A DNA stretch of 64,000 nt from JADJNW01 sp964526645 (GCA_964526645.1 CAZGJN010000019.1:1-64000), one strand, 5' to 3'; positions 54,289 to 63,586 are shown, counted from the first letter of the stretch. A program made the numbers and translations. Notes: generated by a model from the sequence alone, not told the origin.

Positions 54289-56307
54289 ATGGCTAAACAA
54301 AATTCCAATTCCAAGAAAATTGCATCAAAAGCGCCCGTGAAACCGCTCGCGGCTGCTGTTCCGGGCTTGCCTGGCTGGCTCACCAATAGCCGTTTGCAGG
54401 CTTGGCTGGTATTCTGCTTTGGTTTTTTACTTTACGCCAATACCTTGTCTCACCAATACACACAAGACGACGCAATCGTTATCACCGACAATATGTTTAC
54501 CACTCAAGGATTGGCGGGTATTCCTGGGATTTTACAATACGACACTTTCTATGGTTTTTTCAAAGAAGCCGGCAAAGCCAATCTGGTGGCTGGCGGGCGC
54601 TATCGCCCTTTGACACTGGTACTTTTTGCTTTTGAATATCAACTATTTGGATTAAACCCTTTCGTCGGTCATCTGATCAATGCCTTGCTCTACGGTTTGA
54701 CTGGTTTTGTTTTGTTTTGGTTGGTGCGCTCACTTTTCCGACCGGAGCGAGGACTGCTGCAAGCGCATTTTGTTGCATTGGCGGCAAGCCTACTTTTTAT
54801 TGCGCATCCTATACACACCGAAGCTGTTGCTAATATCAAAGGGAGAGACGAGATCGTAGCCTTGTTGTGTAGCCTGGCGGCTTTGTTTTTTTCTTTGCAG
54901 GCTTTTTTTACAAAAAAAATTAGCTGGCAATTCGCTGCCGGAGGCTTATTTTTCCTCGCTTTACTTTCAAAAGAAAACGCCATTACTTTCGTCGCTATCG
55001 CGCCACTTACTTATTGGTTTTTCACGAAAGCAAGCGGCGGAAAAATTGTCCTGCAAGCCCTACCGTTTCTTATCAGCGCAGGGCTTTTTCTGCTGATCCG
55101 CACCACAATCATCGGTTTAAACAGCAGCGAACCTCCCTTAGAGCTAATGAATAATCCCTTTATCAAGCTACAAGGCGATGCATATGTGCCCTTTACTGCT
55201 CAGGAAAGATGGGCAACTATCCTGTTTACTTTGGGCAAATACCTCCAACTATTGTGCTTTCCGCACCCTTTGACCCACGACTACTACCCTCGGCAAATTG
55301 CGATTATGACCTTTGGCGACTGGCGGGTTCTCTTGAGCTTGCTGTTATACCTTGCTTTAGTAGCATACGCTATCATTGGGCTGCGCAAAAAAGACCCCAT
55401 CGCATACGGAATCGGATTTTATCTGATCAGCCTTTCGATTGTCTCCAACATTATATTTCCGGTAGGCACCAACATGGCGGAGCGCCTTTTGTTTATGCCA
55501 TCTGTTGGCTTTTGCGTGGCAATAGCAGCATGGATGCAAAACTTGACTTTTAGGAAAAAATTAACGAGCTTTGGGCAATTGTATCCAGCGCTCGGCGTAT
55601 TAGTAGCGATAACCTTGCTGTTTAGTTTAAAAACAATCACCAGAAACCCAGCCTGGAAAGATAATTACACCCTATTTACGACCGATATTCAAACTTCTTA
55701 CAATAGCGCTAAATTGCGCAATGCGGTGGGAGGAGAATTAGTGACACGATCGGTCAATGAAAAAAATGAGCAAGCTCGTCTCGCCATGTTGCGCGAAGCA
55801 GCGGGGCACCTACAAGAGGCTATCAAAATTCACCCAACATACAAAAACGCCTATCTCCTATTAGGAAATTGTTATAACTTTTTGCAAGAATATGAGGCAT
55901 CTGCAGCAAATTATCGGAAAGCATTAGCACTTGATCCCGATTATCAGGATGCTTTTAATAATCTGGCGCTTACGCTTCGGCAAGCCGGGCGTTTTTACGG
56001 AGAACAAAAAGGGGATCTGCCTAAGGCCATTGGGTATTTAAAACAAGCTTATGATCTAAATCCACAGGATGTTGAAACTATGCGATTATTGGGCGTAGCT
56101 TATGGCATCAGCGGAAATGTGCAGCAAGCAATTGTTTTTTTTACAAAATGTACCGAAATAGAACCGCAAAACGCCACTGCCTGGTACGACTTGGGCACAG
56201 CGTATCACAACGCAGGCGACCCCGTCAAAGGGAATGAGTACATTCAGAAAGCATTGCAGTTAGAACCTGATATAGAACAAAAAAGGCTATTGCCGGAACA
56301 GAGATAG
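54289..56307 (+). CDS. TMTC-like polytopic membrane protein with C-terminal TPRs
   Basis: A 672-residue protein. About 11-12 hydrophobic helices come first, then TPR repeats (KNAYLLLGNCYNFLQEYEASAANYRKAL and three or more others) from ~residue 500. The first loop TQDDAIVITDN and the HPIHTEAVANIKGRDE segment match the GT-C-type TMTC/DUF1736 family, whose eukaryotic members are protein O-mannosyltransferases. The DD pair in the first loop is the expected catalytic site. A start at 54256 is possible, but MAKQNSNSKK at 54289 gives a better N-terminus. It is inner-membrane with a role probably in glycosylation. Confidence 0.82.
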   Translation: MAKQNSNSKKIASKAPVKPLAAAVPGLPGWLTNSRLQAWLVFCFGFLLYANTLSHQYTQDDAIVITDNMFTTQGLAGIPGILQYDTFYGFFKEAGKANLVAGGRYRPLTLVLFAFEYQLFGLNPFVGHLINALLYGLTGFVLFWLVRSLFRPERGLLQAHFVALAASLLFIAHPIHTEAVANIKGRDEIVALLCSLAALFFSLQAFFTKKISWQFAAGGLFFLALLSKENAITFVAIAPLTYWFFTKASGGKIVLQALPFLISAGLFLLIRTTIIGLNSSEPPLELMNNPFIKLQGDAYVPFTAQERWATILFTLGKYLQLLCFPHPLTHDYYPRQIAIMTFGDWRVLLSLLLYLALVAYAIIGLRKKDPIAYGIGFYLISLSIVSNIIFPVGTNMAERLLFMPSVGFCVAIAAWMQNLTFRKKLTSFGQLYPALGVLVAITLLFSLKTITRNPAWKDNYTLFTTDIQTSYNSAKLRNAVGGELVTRSVNEKNEQARLAMLREAAGHLQEAIKIHPTYKNAYLLLGNCYNFLQEYEASAANYRKALALDPDYQDAFNNLALTLRQAGRFYGEQKGDLPKAIGYLKQAYDLNPQDVETMRLLGVAYGISGNVQQAIVFFTKCTEIEPQNATAWYDLGTAYHNAGDPVKGNEYIQKALQLEPDIEQKRLLPEQR

Positions 56308-56356
56308 AACATTCGATGCTCTTTTCTGCATTAAAACAAACATAAAACCTCGGATC

Positions 56357-59300
56357 ATGAATTTCAGTATGACGACCTCCAGCAGCTCCGTATGGATGAG
56401 AAAACTACTGTTTAGCTGCTTTGGCGCTATGCTTATCCTCAGCGCTCAAAAGTGTATTCCGCAGGACAACGCCCGCCAGGAGCGCATCATCACCAACGCC
56501 TGGGTGGATTCGGTTTACAATACCATGAGCCAAGATGAACGGATCGGGCAGTTATTTATGATTCGAGCGCATTCTGATAAAGGAGAAGACCATATTGCGC
56601 AGGTGGAAAATTTGATCAAAAAATACCATGTTGGCAGCCTTTGCTTTTTTCAGGGCACTCCCGAAAAGCAGATCGAGTTGGTCAACCGCTATCAGGCCTT
56701 AGTAGGGCGAGTGCCTTTGATGATTGCCATTGACGGGGAGTGGGGCTTGGGTATGCGCATGAAGGAAAGCACAATCAGTTTTCCAAGGCAGTTGACCTTA
56801 GGTGCTATCCAAGACAATCAACTGATTTACGAAATGGGTGCTGAGATAGCGCGCCAGCTGAGGCGGGTAGGCGTAACGGTCAATTTCGCTCCCGTAGCAG
56901 ATGTGAACAACAATGCTCAAAATCCGGTAATCCATACGCGCTCCTTTGGCGAAGACCGAAAAAACGTGGCAGAAAAGGCTTTGCAATACATGAAAGGCAT
57001 GCAAGACAATGGCGTACTCGCTTGCGCTAAACACTTCCCCGGGCACGGCGATACCGACACGGATTCCCACCTCGACTTGCCCGTGATCAACCACAATTTG
57101 GCGCGATTAGACAGCATTGAATTATACCCTTTCAGGGAATTGTCAAAAAACGGGATTGGGAGTGTAATGGTTGCCCACTTGCATGTGCCGGCGCTGGACA
57201 ATCGCCCGAATCGCCCTACTACGCTTTCTCAAAATACCATCACAAATTTACTCAAGGAAAAAATTGGTTTTGAAGGCCTGATTTTTACAGATGCCCTTGA
57301 AATGGAGGGCGTAGCCAAATATCACAAAAGTGGGCAAGTAGAGGCAGAAGCCCTACTGGCAGGCAACGATGTATTGGTGCTACCTAAAGATGTAGAAGCC
57401 GCAGTGCTCGAGATTAAAAAATACATAGCCTCTGGAAAAATCACATCGGCGCACCTGGAAGCCAGCGTAAAAAAAGTACTTTTTGCCAAGCATCAACTGG
57501 GTTTGACCAAGTTCTCTCCGCTCTCGGTGGATAGTGTCCGATTGCAACTAAACCACCCTAATGCCCTGATGATCAAGCGAAAACTCTTCGAACACGCCAT
57601 GACTTTGGTGCGAAATAAGGAAAAAATGCTGCCTTTTGGCAAACTGAATGAAGTAAAAATTGCTTCCCTCAGCATCGGTGCTGACAAGAAAACACCCTTT
57701 CAGGAGCGATTAGATTCTTACGCCAAAATACAGCATTTGCATACCGGAAAGGAAGTAGCGCCGCACTTGCTGGGACAATTGAAGAGCAAGGATATTGTTA
57801 TCGTGAGCCTTCATGGCATGAGCGCCGCTGCGAAAAACAATTTTGGCTTGACCCAAAGCGCTTTGAATTTTATTGAAAACCTAAAAAACCAGACAAAAGT
57901 AGTAGTTGTCGTATTTGGAAGTCCATACAGCCTGAAGCTTTTTGATAAGGAGGATTGGGTATTGCAGGCATACGAAGAAGACGTTGTTGCGCAGGATGTA
58001 GCGGCTCAGGCGCTGTTTGGTGGCATACCACTCGATGGTAAATTGCCGGTGACGGCTTCCGAGAAAAGTACTTATGGCACAGGCATTTCCATTGAAAAAA
58101 GAACCCGCTTAGGCTATACCGAGCCGGAAAACGTGGGGTTGGATTCCTACACCCTCGCCAAGATTGATTCCATTGCTGAGCGCGCGATCCTCTCCAAGGC
58201 GACCCCTGGCTGTGTAGTATTAGTTGCAAAAGACGGGCAAGTCGTTTACAACAAAGCTTTCGGCCGGCATACTTATTATGAAAAAAGCTTACCTACGCGC
58301 ACCGATGATTTATTTGATCTGGCTTCCGTAACAAAAATTGCAGCGACGACGGTTGCCATGATGAAATTGTATGATGAAGGTAAAATTGACTTAGACCAAA
58401 CCCTGGGCTTCTATCTACCTGCTTTGCGGGGTAGCAACAAAGCCAATTTGACCATTCGGGATGTAATGACACACCGGGCTGGATTGTTGGGATGGATTCC
58501 TTTTTACAAAGAGACTTTGACCAAAAGTCGGCGCAATCCGCAGCCTTCTCCTACTTACTATCGCCGTATCAAGGACAGTCGCTACAATGTACCCATCACC
58601 GAGAAGCTTTTCCTGCGAGAAGATTACGTAGATGTTATTTGGAATCAAATTCGTACTTCAAAATTGCATTCTACCCGGAGTTATAAATACAGCGATCTTG
58701 GATTTTACCTGCTGAGCGAAGTGGTTCAACAACTGACAGGGCAACCAATAGACGAATATGTAGATCAGGAATTGTACCAACCCCTGGGCATGCAAACGGC
58801 GACTTACAATCCCTGGGAAAAATTTCCTATTCAGCGCATCGTTCCTACGGAGGAAGACAAGTATTTCCGCAGGCAAAAAGTGCAAGGCTATGTGCACGAT
58901 ATGGGAGCAGCCATGTTGGGCGGCGTAAGCGGGCATGCTGGGCTTTTCGCCAACGCTACTGACGTAGCAACCCTCATGCAAATGCTTTTGCAAAAAGGGG
59001 AATATGGCGGTAATCGCTTTTTTGACTCCACTACGGTGAAATATTTTACTCGTCGTGAGCCTTTGAGCACCCGCGTCGGTATTGGCTTTGATCTGCTCAA
59101 AACCAACCCAAACATGAAGATCGGAATGCCAAAAGATGCTTCGGGGCGCACCTACGGGCATATCGGATTCACGGGTACTTGTACCTGGGTGGACCCCGAT
59201 CATAACATCGTGTACGTCTTTCTCGCCAATCGCACTTATCCGTCTAAAGATAACTACCGGATCAATAAATTGGGTGTCCGTTCCAGCATTTTATCGGTGG

Positions 59301-59437
59301 TATATGAAGCAATGGGAGACCGCATTGCTATCGAAAAACCGGACGATCATGGGCATTTGAGCCTGGAAGCCCTCCCCAAAGCGCCTTTAGTCCCCATTCA
59401 TTCTGTTGCTAAAAAGAAGTATGAAAAATCAACTTAA
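56357..59437 (+). CDS. Glycoside hydrolase family 3/serine beta-lactamase-like fusion
   Basis: A 1026-residue two-enzyme protein. Residues ~55-380 are a NagZ-like GH3 domain with the acid-base dyad motif KHFPGHGDTDTDSH (225-238) and nucleophile D312 in TDALEM; ~380-585 is the second GH3-type domain. Residues ~600-1000 are a class C beta-lactamase/serine hydrolase with S657-V-T-K660, Y778-S-D780 and HIGFTG (935-940). A signal (MRKLLFSCFGAMLILSA) lies near the N-terminus; an ATG at 56396 would place it right at the start. It is likely periplasmic, trimming muropeptides or glycopeptides. Confidence 0.88.
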   Translation: MNFSMTTSSSSVWMRKLLFSCFGAMLILSAQKCIPQDNARQERIITNAWVDSVYNTMSQDERIGQLFMIRAHSDKGEDHIAQVENLIKKYHVGSLCFFQGTPEKQIELVNRYQALVGRVPLMIAIDGEWGLGMRMKESTISFPRQLTLGAIQDNQLIYEMGAEIARQLRRVGVTVNFAPVADVNNNAQNPVIHTRSFGEDRKNVAEKALQYMKGMQDNGVLACAKHFPGHGDTDTDSHLDLPVINHNLARLDSIELYPFRELSKNGIGSVMVAHLHVPALDNRPNRPTTLSQNTITNLLKEKIGFEGLIFTDALEMEGVAKYHKSGQVEAEALLAGNDVLVLPKDVEAAVLEIKKYIASGKITSAHLEASVKKVLFAKHQLGLTKFSPLSVDSVRLQLNHPNALMIKRKLFEHAMTLVRNKEKMLPFGKLNEVKIASLSIGADKKTPFQERLDSYAKIQHLHTGKEVAPHLLGQLKSKDIVIVSLHGMSAAAKNNFGLTQSALNFIENLKNQTKVVVVVFGSPYSLKLFDKEDWVLQAYEEDVVAQDVAAQALFGGIPLDGKLPVTASEKSTYGTGISIEKRTRLGYTEPENVGLDSYTLAKIDSIAERAILSKATPGCVVLVAKDGQVVYNKAFGRHTYYEKSLPTRTDDLFDLASVTKIAATTVAMMKLYDEGKIDLDQTLGFYLPALRGSNKANLTIRDVMTHRAGLLGWIPFYKETLTKSRRNPQPSPTYYRRIKDSRYNVPITEKLFLREDYVDVIWNQIRTSKLHSTRSYKYSDLGFYLLSEVVQQLTGQPIDEYVDQELYQPLGMQTATYNPWEKFPIQRIVPTEEDKYFRRQKVQGYVHDMGAAMLGGVSGHAGLFANATDVATLMQMLLQKGEYGGNRFFDSTTVKYFTRREPLSTRVGIGFDLLKTNPNMKIGMPKDASGRTYGHIGFTGTCTWVDPDHNIVYVFLANRTYPSKDNYRINKLGVRSSILSVVYEAMGDRIAIEKPDDHGHLSLEALPKAPLVPIHSVAKKKYEKST

Positions 59438-59452
59438 AAAACTGTTCTTGGC

Positions 59453-59481
59453 TTGGATGTTCAAAGTTTAATCTAACTTTG
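59453..59481 (+). promoter_or_regulatory. Promoter of the FtsX-type permease gene
   Basis: TTG (59453-59455), 18 bases, TAACTTTG (59474-59481), the same spacing as the atpD promoter. The predicted start site near 59488 is 12 bases from the ATG at 59500 and supports that start. Confidence 0.58.
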
Positions 59482-59499
59482 GTTGCTGAACTTTTTGAG

Positions 59500-60717
59500 A
59501 TGAACCTTGCAATCAGAATAGCGCGGCGGTATCTTTTTGCTAAAAAATCTACCAATGCGATCAATATTATTACCGGTATTTCGGTTTTTGGTATTGCAGT
59601 AGGCACTGCTGCACTGGTGTTGGTACTCTCGGTTTTCAATGGCTTTGAAGACCTCATCGTGAGTATGTACAGCAATTTTAACCCGGATGCCAAAGTCTTT
59701 CCTGCTCAAGGTAAAACTTTCCAGGCGGACACTGCCCTCATCCTTAAAGTGCAAAATGTGCCTGGTGTAATGTTAGTATCGCAAACGCTGGAAGAAACTG
59801 CTTTTTTTGAATACAAAGAGAGCCAGGATTTTGGTATCATCAAGGGCGTAGATCGCTACTATCAATCCGTTACTCGAATTGATTCAACCGTTCGAGAGGG
59901 GCGTTTTCGCTTGCGAGACGAAGACATAGAAATGGCGGTGCTGGGGCTTGGCATGCGAAACAAACTACAAGTAAACGTAGATGACTTGTTTACACCCATC
60001 ACTGTGTACATGCCTAAGCCAAAGGACGTAGGCATGCTGGAGCAGCAATTCCGGCGGCGCTCGGTTTATCCAGCAGGTACTTTTATCATCCAACAAGAAC
60101 TCAACAATCAATACGTTCTCACTTCCTTAGATTTTGCACGCGAGCTGCTCGGTTTTGTAAACGAAGCCAGTGCATTGGAAATCAAGTTATATCCAGATTA
60201 TGATCATTCCAAAGCCATTGCGCATATCAAAAAAACACTGGGTAATGATTTTGTGGTAAAAAATAGATTCGAACAAGAAGAAACTTTTTTAAAACTGATG
60301 CAGATTGAAAAATGGCTCAGTTTTGCGATTGTCAGCTTAATGATGCTTTTAGTCGCTTTTAATATGGTTGGCGCTTTGTGGATGATCGTGCTGGAAAAAC
60401 AAAAAGACATCGCTATTCTTAAATCCATGGGTACTTTGGATCGCACGATCCGCAACATTTTTCTCAATGAAGGGCTGCTACTGACTGCTTTAGGCATCGG
60501 TATTGGGTTTGCCCTGGCATTGCTCACTTATGGTGCTCAAAAAGGATTCAACCTGGTGACGATTCCCGGCAATTTTATCGTAGAAGCTTACCCCATTAGC
60601 ATAAGGGTATTCGACTTCGTCGTCGTCGCACTGGTTGTATTGAGTATCGGCTTACTGGCTTCTATCCCTCCTGCTTTGCGCGCCCAAAGGGTATCGGCTT
60701 TGATTCGGGAGGAGTGA
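59500..60717 (+). CDS. ABC transporter permease, LolC/LolE-FtsX family
   Basis: A 405-residue membrane subunit with four helices: one near the N-terminus (NIITGISVFGIAVGTAALVLVLSVFNGFED), a large periplasmic domain (residues ~60-265), and three near the end (LSFAIVSLMMLLVAFNMVGALWMIVL, GLLLTALGIGIGFALALLTYG, VVVALVVLSIGLLASIPPALRAQ). This is the LolCE layout, which releases lipoproteins from the inner membrane; the motif SVFNGFED is typical. The ATPase partner is not adjacent. The frame opens at 59479, but 59500 follows the promoter. Confidence 0.9.
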   Translation: MNLAIRIARRYLFAKKSTNAINIITGISVFGIAVGTAALVLVLSVFNGFEDLIVSMYSNFNPDAKVFPAQGKTFQADTALILKVQNVPGVMLVSQTLEETAFFEYKESQDFGIIKGVDRYYQSVTRIDSTVREGRFRLRDEDIEMAVLGLGMRNKLQVNVDDLFTPITVYMPKPKDVGMLEQQFRRRSVYPAGTFIIQQELNNQYVLTSLDFARELLGFVNEASALEIKLYPDYDHSKAIAHIKKTLGNDFVVKNRFEQEETFLKLMQIEKWLSFAIVSLMMLLVAFNMVGALWMIVLEKQKDIAILKSMGTLDRTIRNIFLNEGLLLTALGIGIGFALALLTYGAQKGFNLVTIPGNFIVEAYPISIRVFDFVVVALVVLSIGLLASIPPALRAQRVSALIREE

Positions 60718-60759
60718 GGCAAAATTGGAAAGATGAAATCAGAAGAGGGAAGTATAGAC

Positions 60760-61560
60760 TCAGTTCTTCCTCTTATTCTTAGTTTTTATGGCTTCTCTTT
60801 TATAAAATGGATAATAACTCAGTCTTAGCAGAAAAGCAAAGGAGTCTCCCTTATGTGTGAGAAAAATCTTGCTATTGGTCTGCGCCCAAATCAGCCCGCT
60901 TTCAGATGAAGAAATAGAAAAATTATAAGCACTAAAAATAATAGGTGCTAATCCCAATCGCATACTCCCTTGAATTCCTATTTGCAAACTGTTTGTTATT
61001 TTATGATTATAGTTGAATCCTAATTCAATTCTCTTTGTAGAATAACTCAGATGAAAAGGATCGTACTCATAATTCAAAGTATATTTTGTTCCATTATTCA
61101 ATATAGTCTTATCTCCTATAAGTACATCTCTATTGATTGAAGTAGCTGCTTCCTGCACGAATGTAAAACCAGAAAACAAAGAGAAATTATAATAATTTTT
61201 ATCTAATAATCTGAAACTAATATGGATTGGATAATCCCATGTTTTAAAACGAAGATAAGTTCTGAAAGGTTTGCCAAACCCTACAATTACAGGGTCGGCA
61301 TCTCTGATACGCATCGTACTTGCATGGTTTGAACGAATTATACCCGAATGTATCGCTATTGGTAGGCTATTGAATTGATATCCAATTAAAATTCCTCCTT
61401 CAAAGCTCCAAGCAGTATATAAAGGATCATCATTTTGTCTTAAATCATTTAATTCTGTGAAATTTTGATTCAACCCGCCGATAGGGGTAATATAAAAAGA
61501 TTTTTGTGGATATACATGACTAAATATAATCATACAAAGTATAAAAAAAATATATCGCAT
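60760..61560 (-). CDS. Putative outer membrane beta-barrel protein
   Basis: A 266-residue exported protein with a signal (MRYIFFILCMIIFSHVYPQ). The mature part alternates aromatic and polar residues in short strands (FYITPIGGLNQNF, GGILIGYQFNSLPIAIHSGII, YNFSLFSGFTFVQEA, RIELGFNYNHKI, LQIGIQGSMRLGL, FLLRLSYYPFYK), as in porin-like barrels of 8-12 strands. No family is recognised. It is AT-rich compared with flanking genes, as is the neighbour upstream. The end is convergent with the permease gene, 42 bp away. Confidence 0.65.
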   Translation of the reverse strand: MRYIFFILCMIIFSHVYPQKSFYITPIGGLNQNFTELNDLRQNDDPLYTAWSFEGGILIGYQFNSLPIAIHSGIIRSNHASTMRIRDADPVIVGFGKPFRTYLRFKTWDYPIHISFRLLDKNYYNFSLFSGFTFVQEAATSINRDVLIGDKTILNNGTKYTLNYEYDPFHLSYSTKRIELGFNYNHKITNSLQIGIQGSMRLGLAPIIFSAYNFSISSSESGLIWAQTNSKIFLTHKGDSFAFLLRLSYYPFYKREAIKTKNKRKN

Positions 61561-61588
61561 TGATTTAAAATATTTTCATTATCAGATT

Positions 61589-61628
61589 TTGAAGGAGCGA
61601 TCTCGAATATCCAAGAGCGCTCCTTCAA
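61589..61628 (-). terminator. Inverted repeat/terminator after the frameshifted lipoprotein gene
   Basis: TTGAAGGAGCG (61589-61599) pairs with CGCTCCTTCAA (61618-61628), an 11-bp perfect stem. It lies 16 bp past the stop at 61645. No T-run follows on the minus strand, so it may be a weak terminator or a structural element. Confidence 0.5.
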
Positions 61629-61644
61629 CCTCAAAATGTTATCA

Positions 61645-62064
61645 TTATAATCTTCTCCTTGAGTAAACTGCAACAGCTCCCTTAGGTGTACCGCCTGTAT
61701 AGGCGCAATTAGGATTTTGCCTCCAATCAATATAAAAATCAAATGCCCAAACCAAATTGTTGTTTAATTGATAATATGAGATAGGGGCATTAAGAAAACC
61801 ATAAGAAGCTTGTTTTGAACGCCATTCAACTTTAAGTTCTTCGCAAGAAGGATAACTGTATGATTTAGAATACTTTTTCCTTTTATCTCTTTCATAAAAA
61901 ATAAATCCTATAGCTTCACTTGAAGTCAGAATATATGATGGTCTACTTGTATCATTCACAGCTAAATGCGGTCCAGCAAATATCCATTTACATTTTTCAT
62001 TTGTTTTGACAAAGTATGGAACAGGGTGTACTACATCGGTAATATTACAATTACTGACTTGCAT
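61645..62064 (-). CDS. C-terminal part of a frameshifted lipoprotein gene
   Basis: The 139-codon frame carries the end of the upstream lipoprotein reading. Read back from here the frame stays open through DKNESWINGRSDLDIVGMQVSN, which continues naturally from LDSVYKTK in the other frame. Adding one base to the A5 run at 62108-62112 joins the two into one ~414-residue protein. The part shown has features of a globular secreted domain (two Cys pairs, WAFDFYIDW, GGTPKGAVAVYSRRR). Family not recognised. The downstream ATG at 62064 is only the first internal Met. Confidence 0.6.
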   Translation of the reverse strand: MQVSNCNITDVVHPVPYFVKTNEKCKWIFAGPHLAVNDTSRPSYILTSSEAIGFIFYERDKRKKYSKSYSYPSCEELKVEWRSKQASYGFLNAPISYYQLNNNLVWAFDFYIDWRQNPNCAYTGGTPKGAVAVYSRRRL

Positions 62065-62888
62065 GCCAACAATATCCAGATCACTTCTACCATTGATCCA
62101 GCTTTCATTTTTGTCTTGTAAACAGAGTCTAATCGAGATTCTTTATATTCAAATCCTTCGGGTCCTCTAATGATGAGCGTATCCCCACCTAAAAAGTCCT
62201 CCAGCGCCTCTTCCGTATCGAAGGACTCATTTACCGAGATTACCCATACAGGGTATAGGGCAGTCAAGCTTTCTGTGACCGTGCCTACAGAATAAACACC
62301 TGCTATATTGGGTATCAATCCGATAGTTTCGTCTTCATCTTCCAAGCCCAGTGCGATCACTGGTTTTTTGCTTTTATTTAAGGTTGCTAAGTTGGGCACA
62401 TAGATTTGTATAAATCCTTTTTCATTAAAGTAATCAAAACCTTCGATCAATTCATCCAGTTCTGCCGAACTGTCGTTCAGGTCGAGGTTTTCATACCTTG
62501 CACCTTCGTCTTGCATGCTAACGATTACACTTACTCCGTAAGTATTGAGAGCAGATGTCATTGAGCTTTTCAGATTAATACCCTCTGAGTTTAATTCATC
62601 TGATAATAACCTTAATAGAACGTTGTCATCGCCGTCAAATTGTTCGCTTGCCATATCGTAAACTGTTTGTCTAAAGGTCGAGTTTCCTGCCAGGTTCATC
62701 AATCCAATGACTGTAGTAGCAACAAAATTATCGTAATTAGATTCATTAAATTCAACTAAAGTATCTCTGAACGTTATTTCAGCATCATCGTAGGGTAGAA
62801 TTTCTAAGCTTTCCTTGTTACACGCGATTAATACTATTATCGCAAGTATAAATAATAAAAATAACGGATAAAAGGTAATTCTTTTCAT
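62031..62888 (-). CDS. N-terminal part of a frameshifted lipoprotein gene
   Basis: A 285-codon frame. MKRITFYPLFLLFILAIIVLIAC23 is a lipoprotein signal (LIAC lipobox). The body is acidic and lacks a known family (EFNESNYDNFVATTVIGLMNL, VSVIVSMQDEGARYENLDL). The last ~25 residues after LDSVYKTK (hydrophobic, VIWILLACKSVIVILPM) are unlike the rest and are replaced by coherent sequence in the neighbouring frame, so the frame is broken near 62108-62112. It may be a pseudogene, a phase-variable gene or an assembly or sequencing error. It is AT-rich. Confidence 0.7.
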   Translation of the reverse strand: MKRITFYPLFLLFILAIIVLIACNKESLEILPYDDAEITFRDTLVEFNESNYDNFVATTVIGLMNLAGNSTFRQTVYDMASEQFDGDDNVLLRLLSDELNSEGINLKSSMTSALNTYGVSVIVSMQDEGARYENLDLNDSSAELDELIEGFDYFNEKGFIQIYVPNLATLNKSKKPVIALGLEDEDETIGLIPNIAGVYSVGTVTESLTALYPVWVISVNESFDTEEALEDFLGGDTLIIRGPEGFEYKESRLDSVYKTKMKAGSMVEVIWILLACKSVIVILPM

Positions 62889-63098
62889 CGGAATCGTTTT
62901 GGGTTAAGAAAGTAAATAACTGAAGCAAATTGTAAAAAAAACCAACCAGGCAAGTCCTTTAATGTTAAGAATAAATAAATTAACATTTGGTCATAGTCTT
63001 TTCTTAACTCTTTCATTATCAATAATATAATTTATTCCTTTGAGAAAATACATTTTTAGGGTATTTGTTTATCTTGGCAAAACCGAAATATGAATTTT

Positions 63099-63141
63099 GA
63101 TAAATAAAAGAGCCTCGTATTATTACATTTATACAAGGCTC
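63099..63141 (-). terminator. Terminator of the small membrane protein/SnoaL-like unit
   Basis: GAGCCTCGTAT (63110-63120) pairs with ATACAAGGCTC (63131-63141) with one mismatch; TTTTATTTAT follows on the minus strand. It lies 38 bp after the membrane protein's stop. The remaining stretch 62889-63098 holds nothing recognisable. Confidence 0.75.
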
Positions 63142-63178
63142 AATAAGTGGTGTAATGAATTATTAAAAAATGCGGATT

Positions 63179-63586
63179 TTACTTCACTTTCCCCAGTACC
63201 CAGCCAATCACGCCGCCGGCGAGCGTTCCAATTGTCGTATTTCCTATGATATCAAAAAGCAACATTTGAACCGTCATCCCGGAAAAAGTAGCGAACATCC
63301 ACATATCAAACCAAAGAATAATCAGAAAGACAACCCACACCGCCGCTTTTAAACCTCTGGAAAAAGTGCTGACCGCCAATTTACTAAGTATTAATGAAAG
63401 TAGTAACGCCATTGCGATATTGGCAAAAACAATGAATTGCATAGGTGGCACCGGATGCGCGCAGCCTTCAAATGCTTTCATAAATTCCGCCATCGGCGCT
63501 GCTAAAAGGACTCCAAAAATAAGTCCGCCGAGCAGAAAGAGCGTCACAGCACCCGCCAATGTTGAAAGAAGAATTTTCTTTATCAT
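63179..63586 (-). CDS. Small four-helix membrane protein, unknown function
   Basis: A 135-residue protein with four hydrophobic segments: ILLSTLAGAVTLFLLGGLIFGVLL, FIVFANIAMALLLSLILSKL, AVWVVFLIILWFDMWMFATF and IIGNTTIGTLAGGVIGWVLG. Between the first two is a polar loop (FEGCAHPVPP). No family is recognised with confidence; it resembles DUF1761-style proteins in layout only. It is followed by a terminator and preceded on the same strand by the SnoaL-like gene, with a 31-bp gap. Confidence 0.7.
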   Translation of the reverse strand: MIKKILLSTLAGAVTLFLLGGLIFGVLLAAPMAEFMKAFEGCAHPVPPMQFIVFANIAMALLLSLILSKLAVSTFSRGLKAAVWVVFLIILWFDMWMFATFSGMTVQMLLFDIIGNTTIGTLAGGVIGWVLGKVK

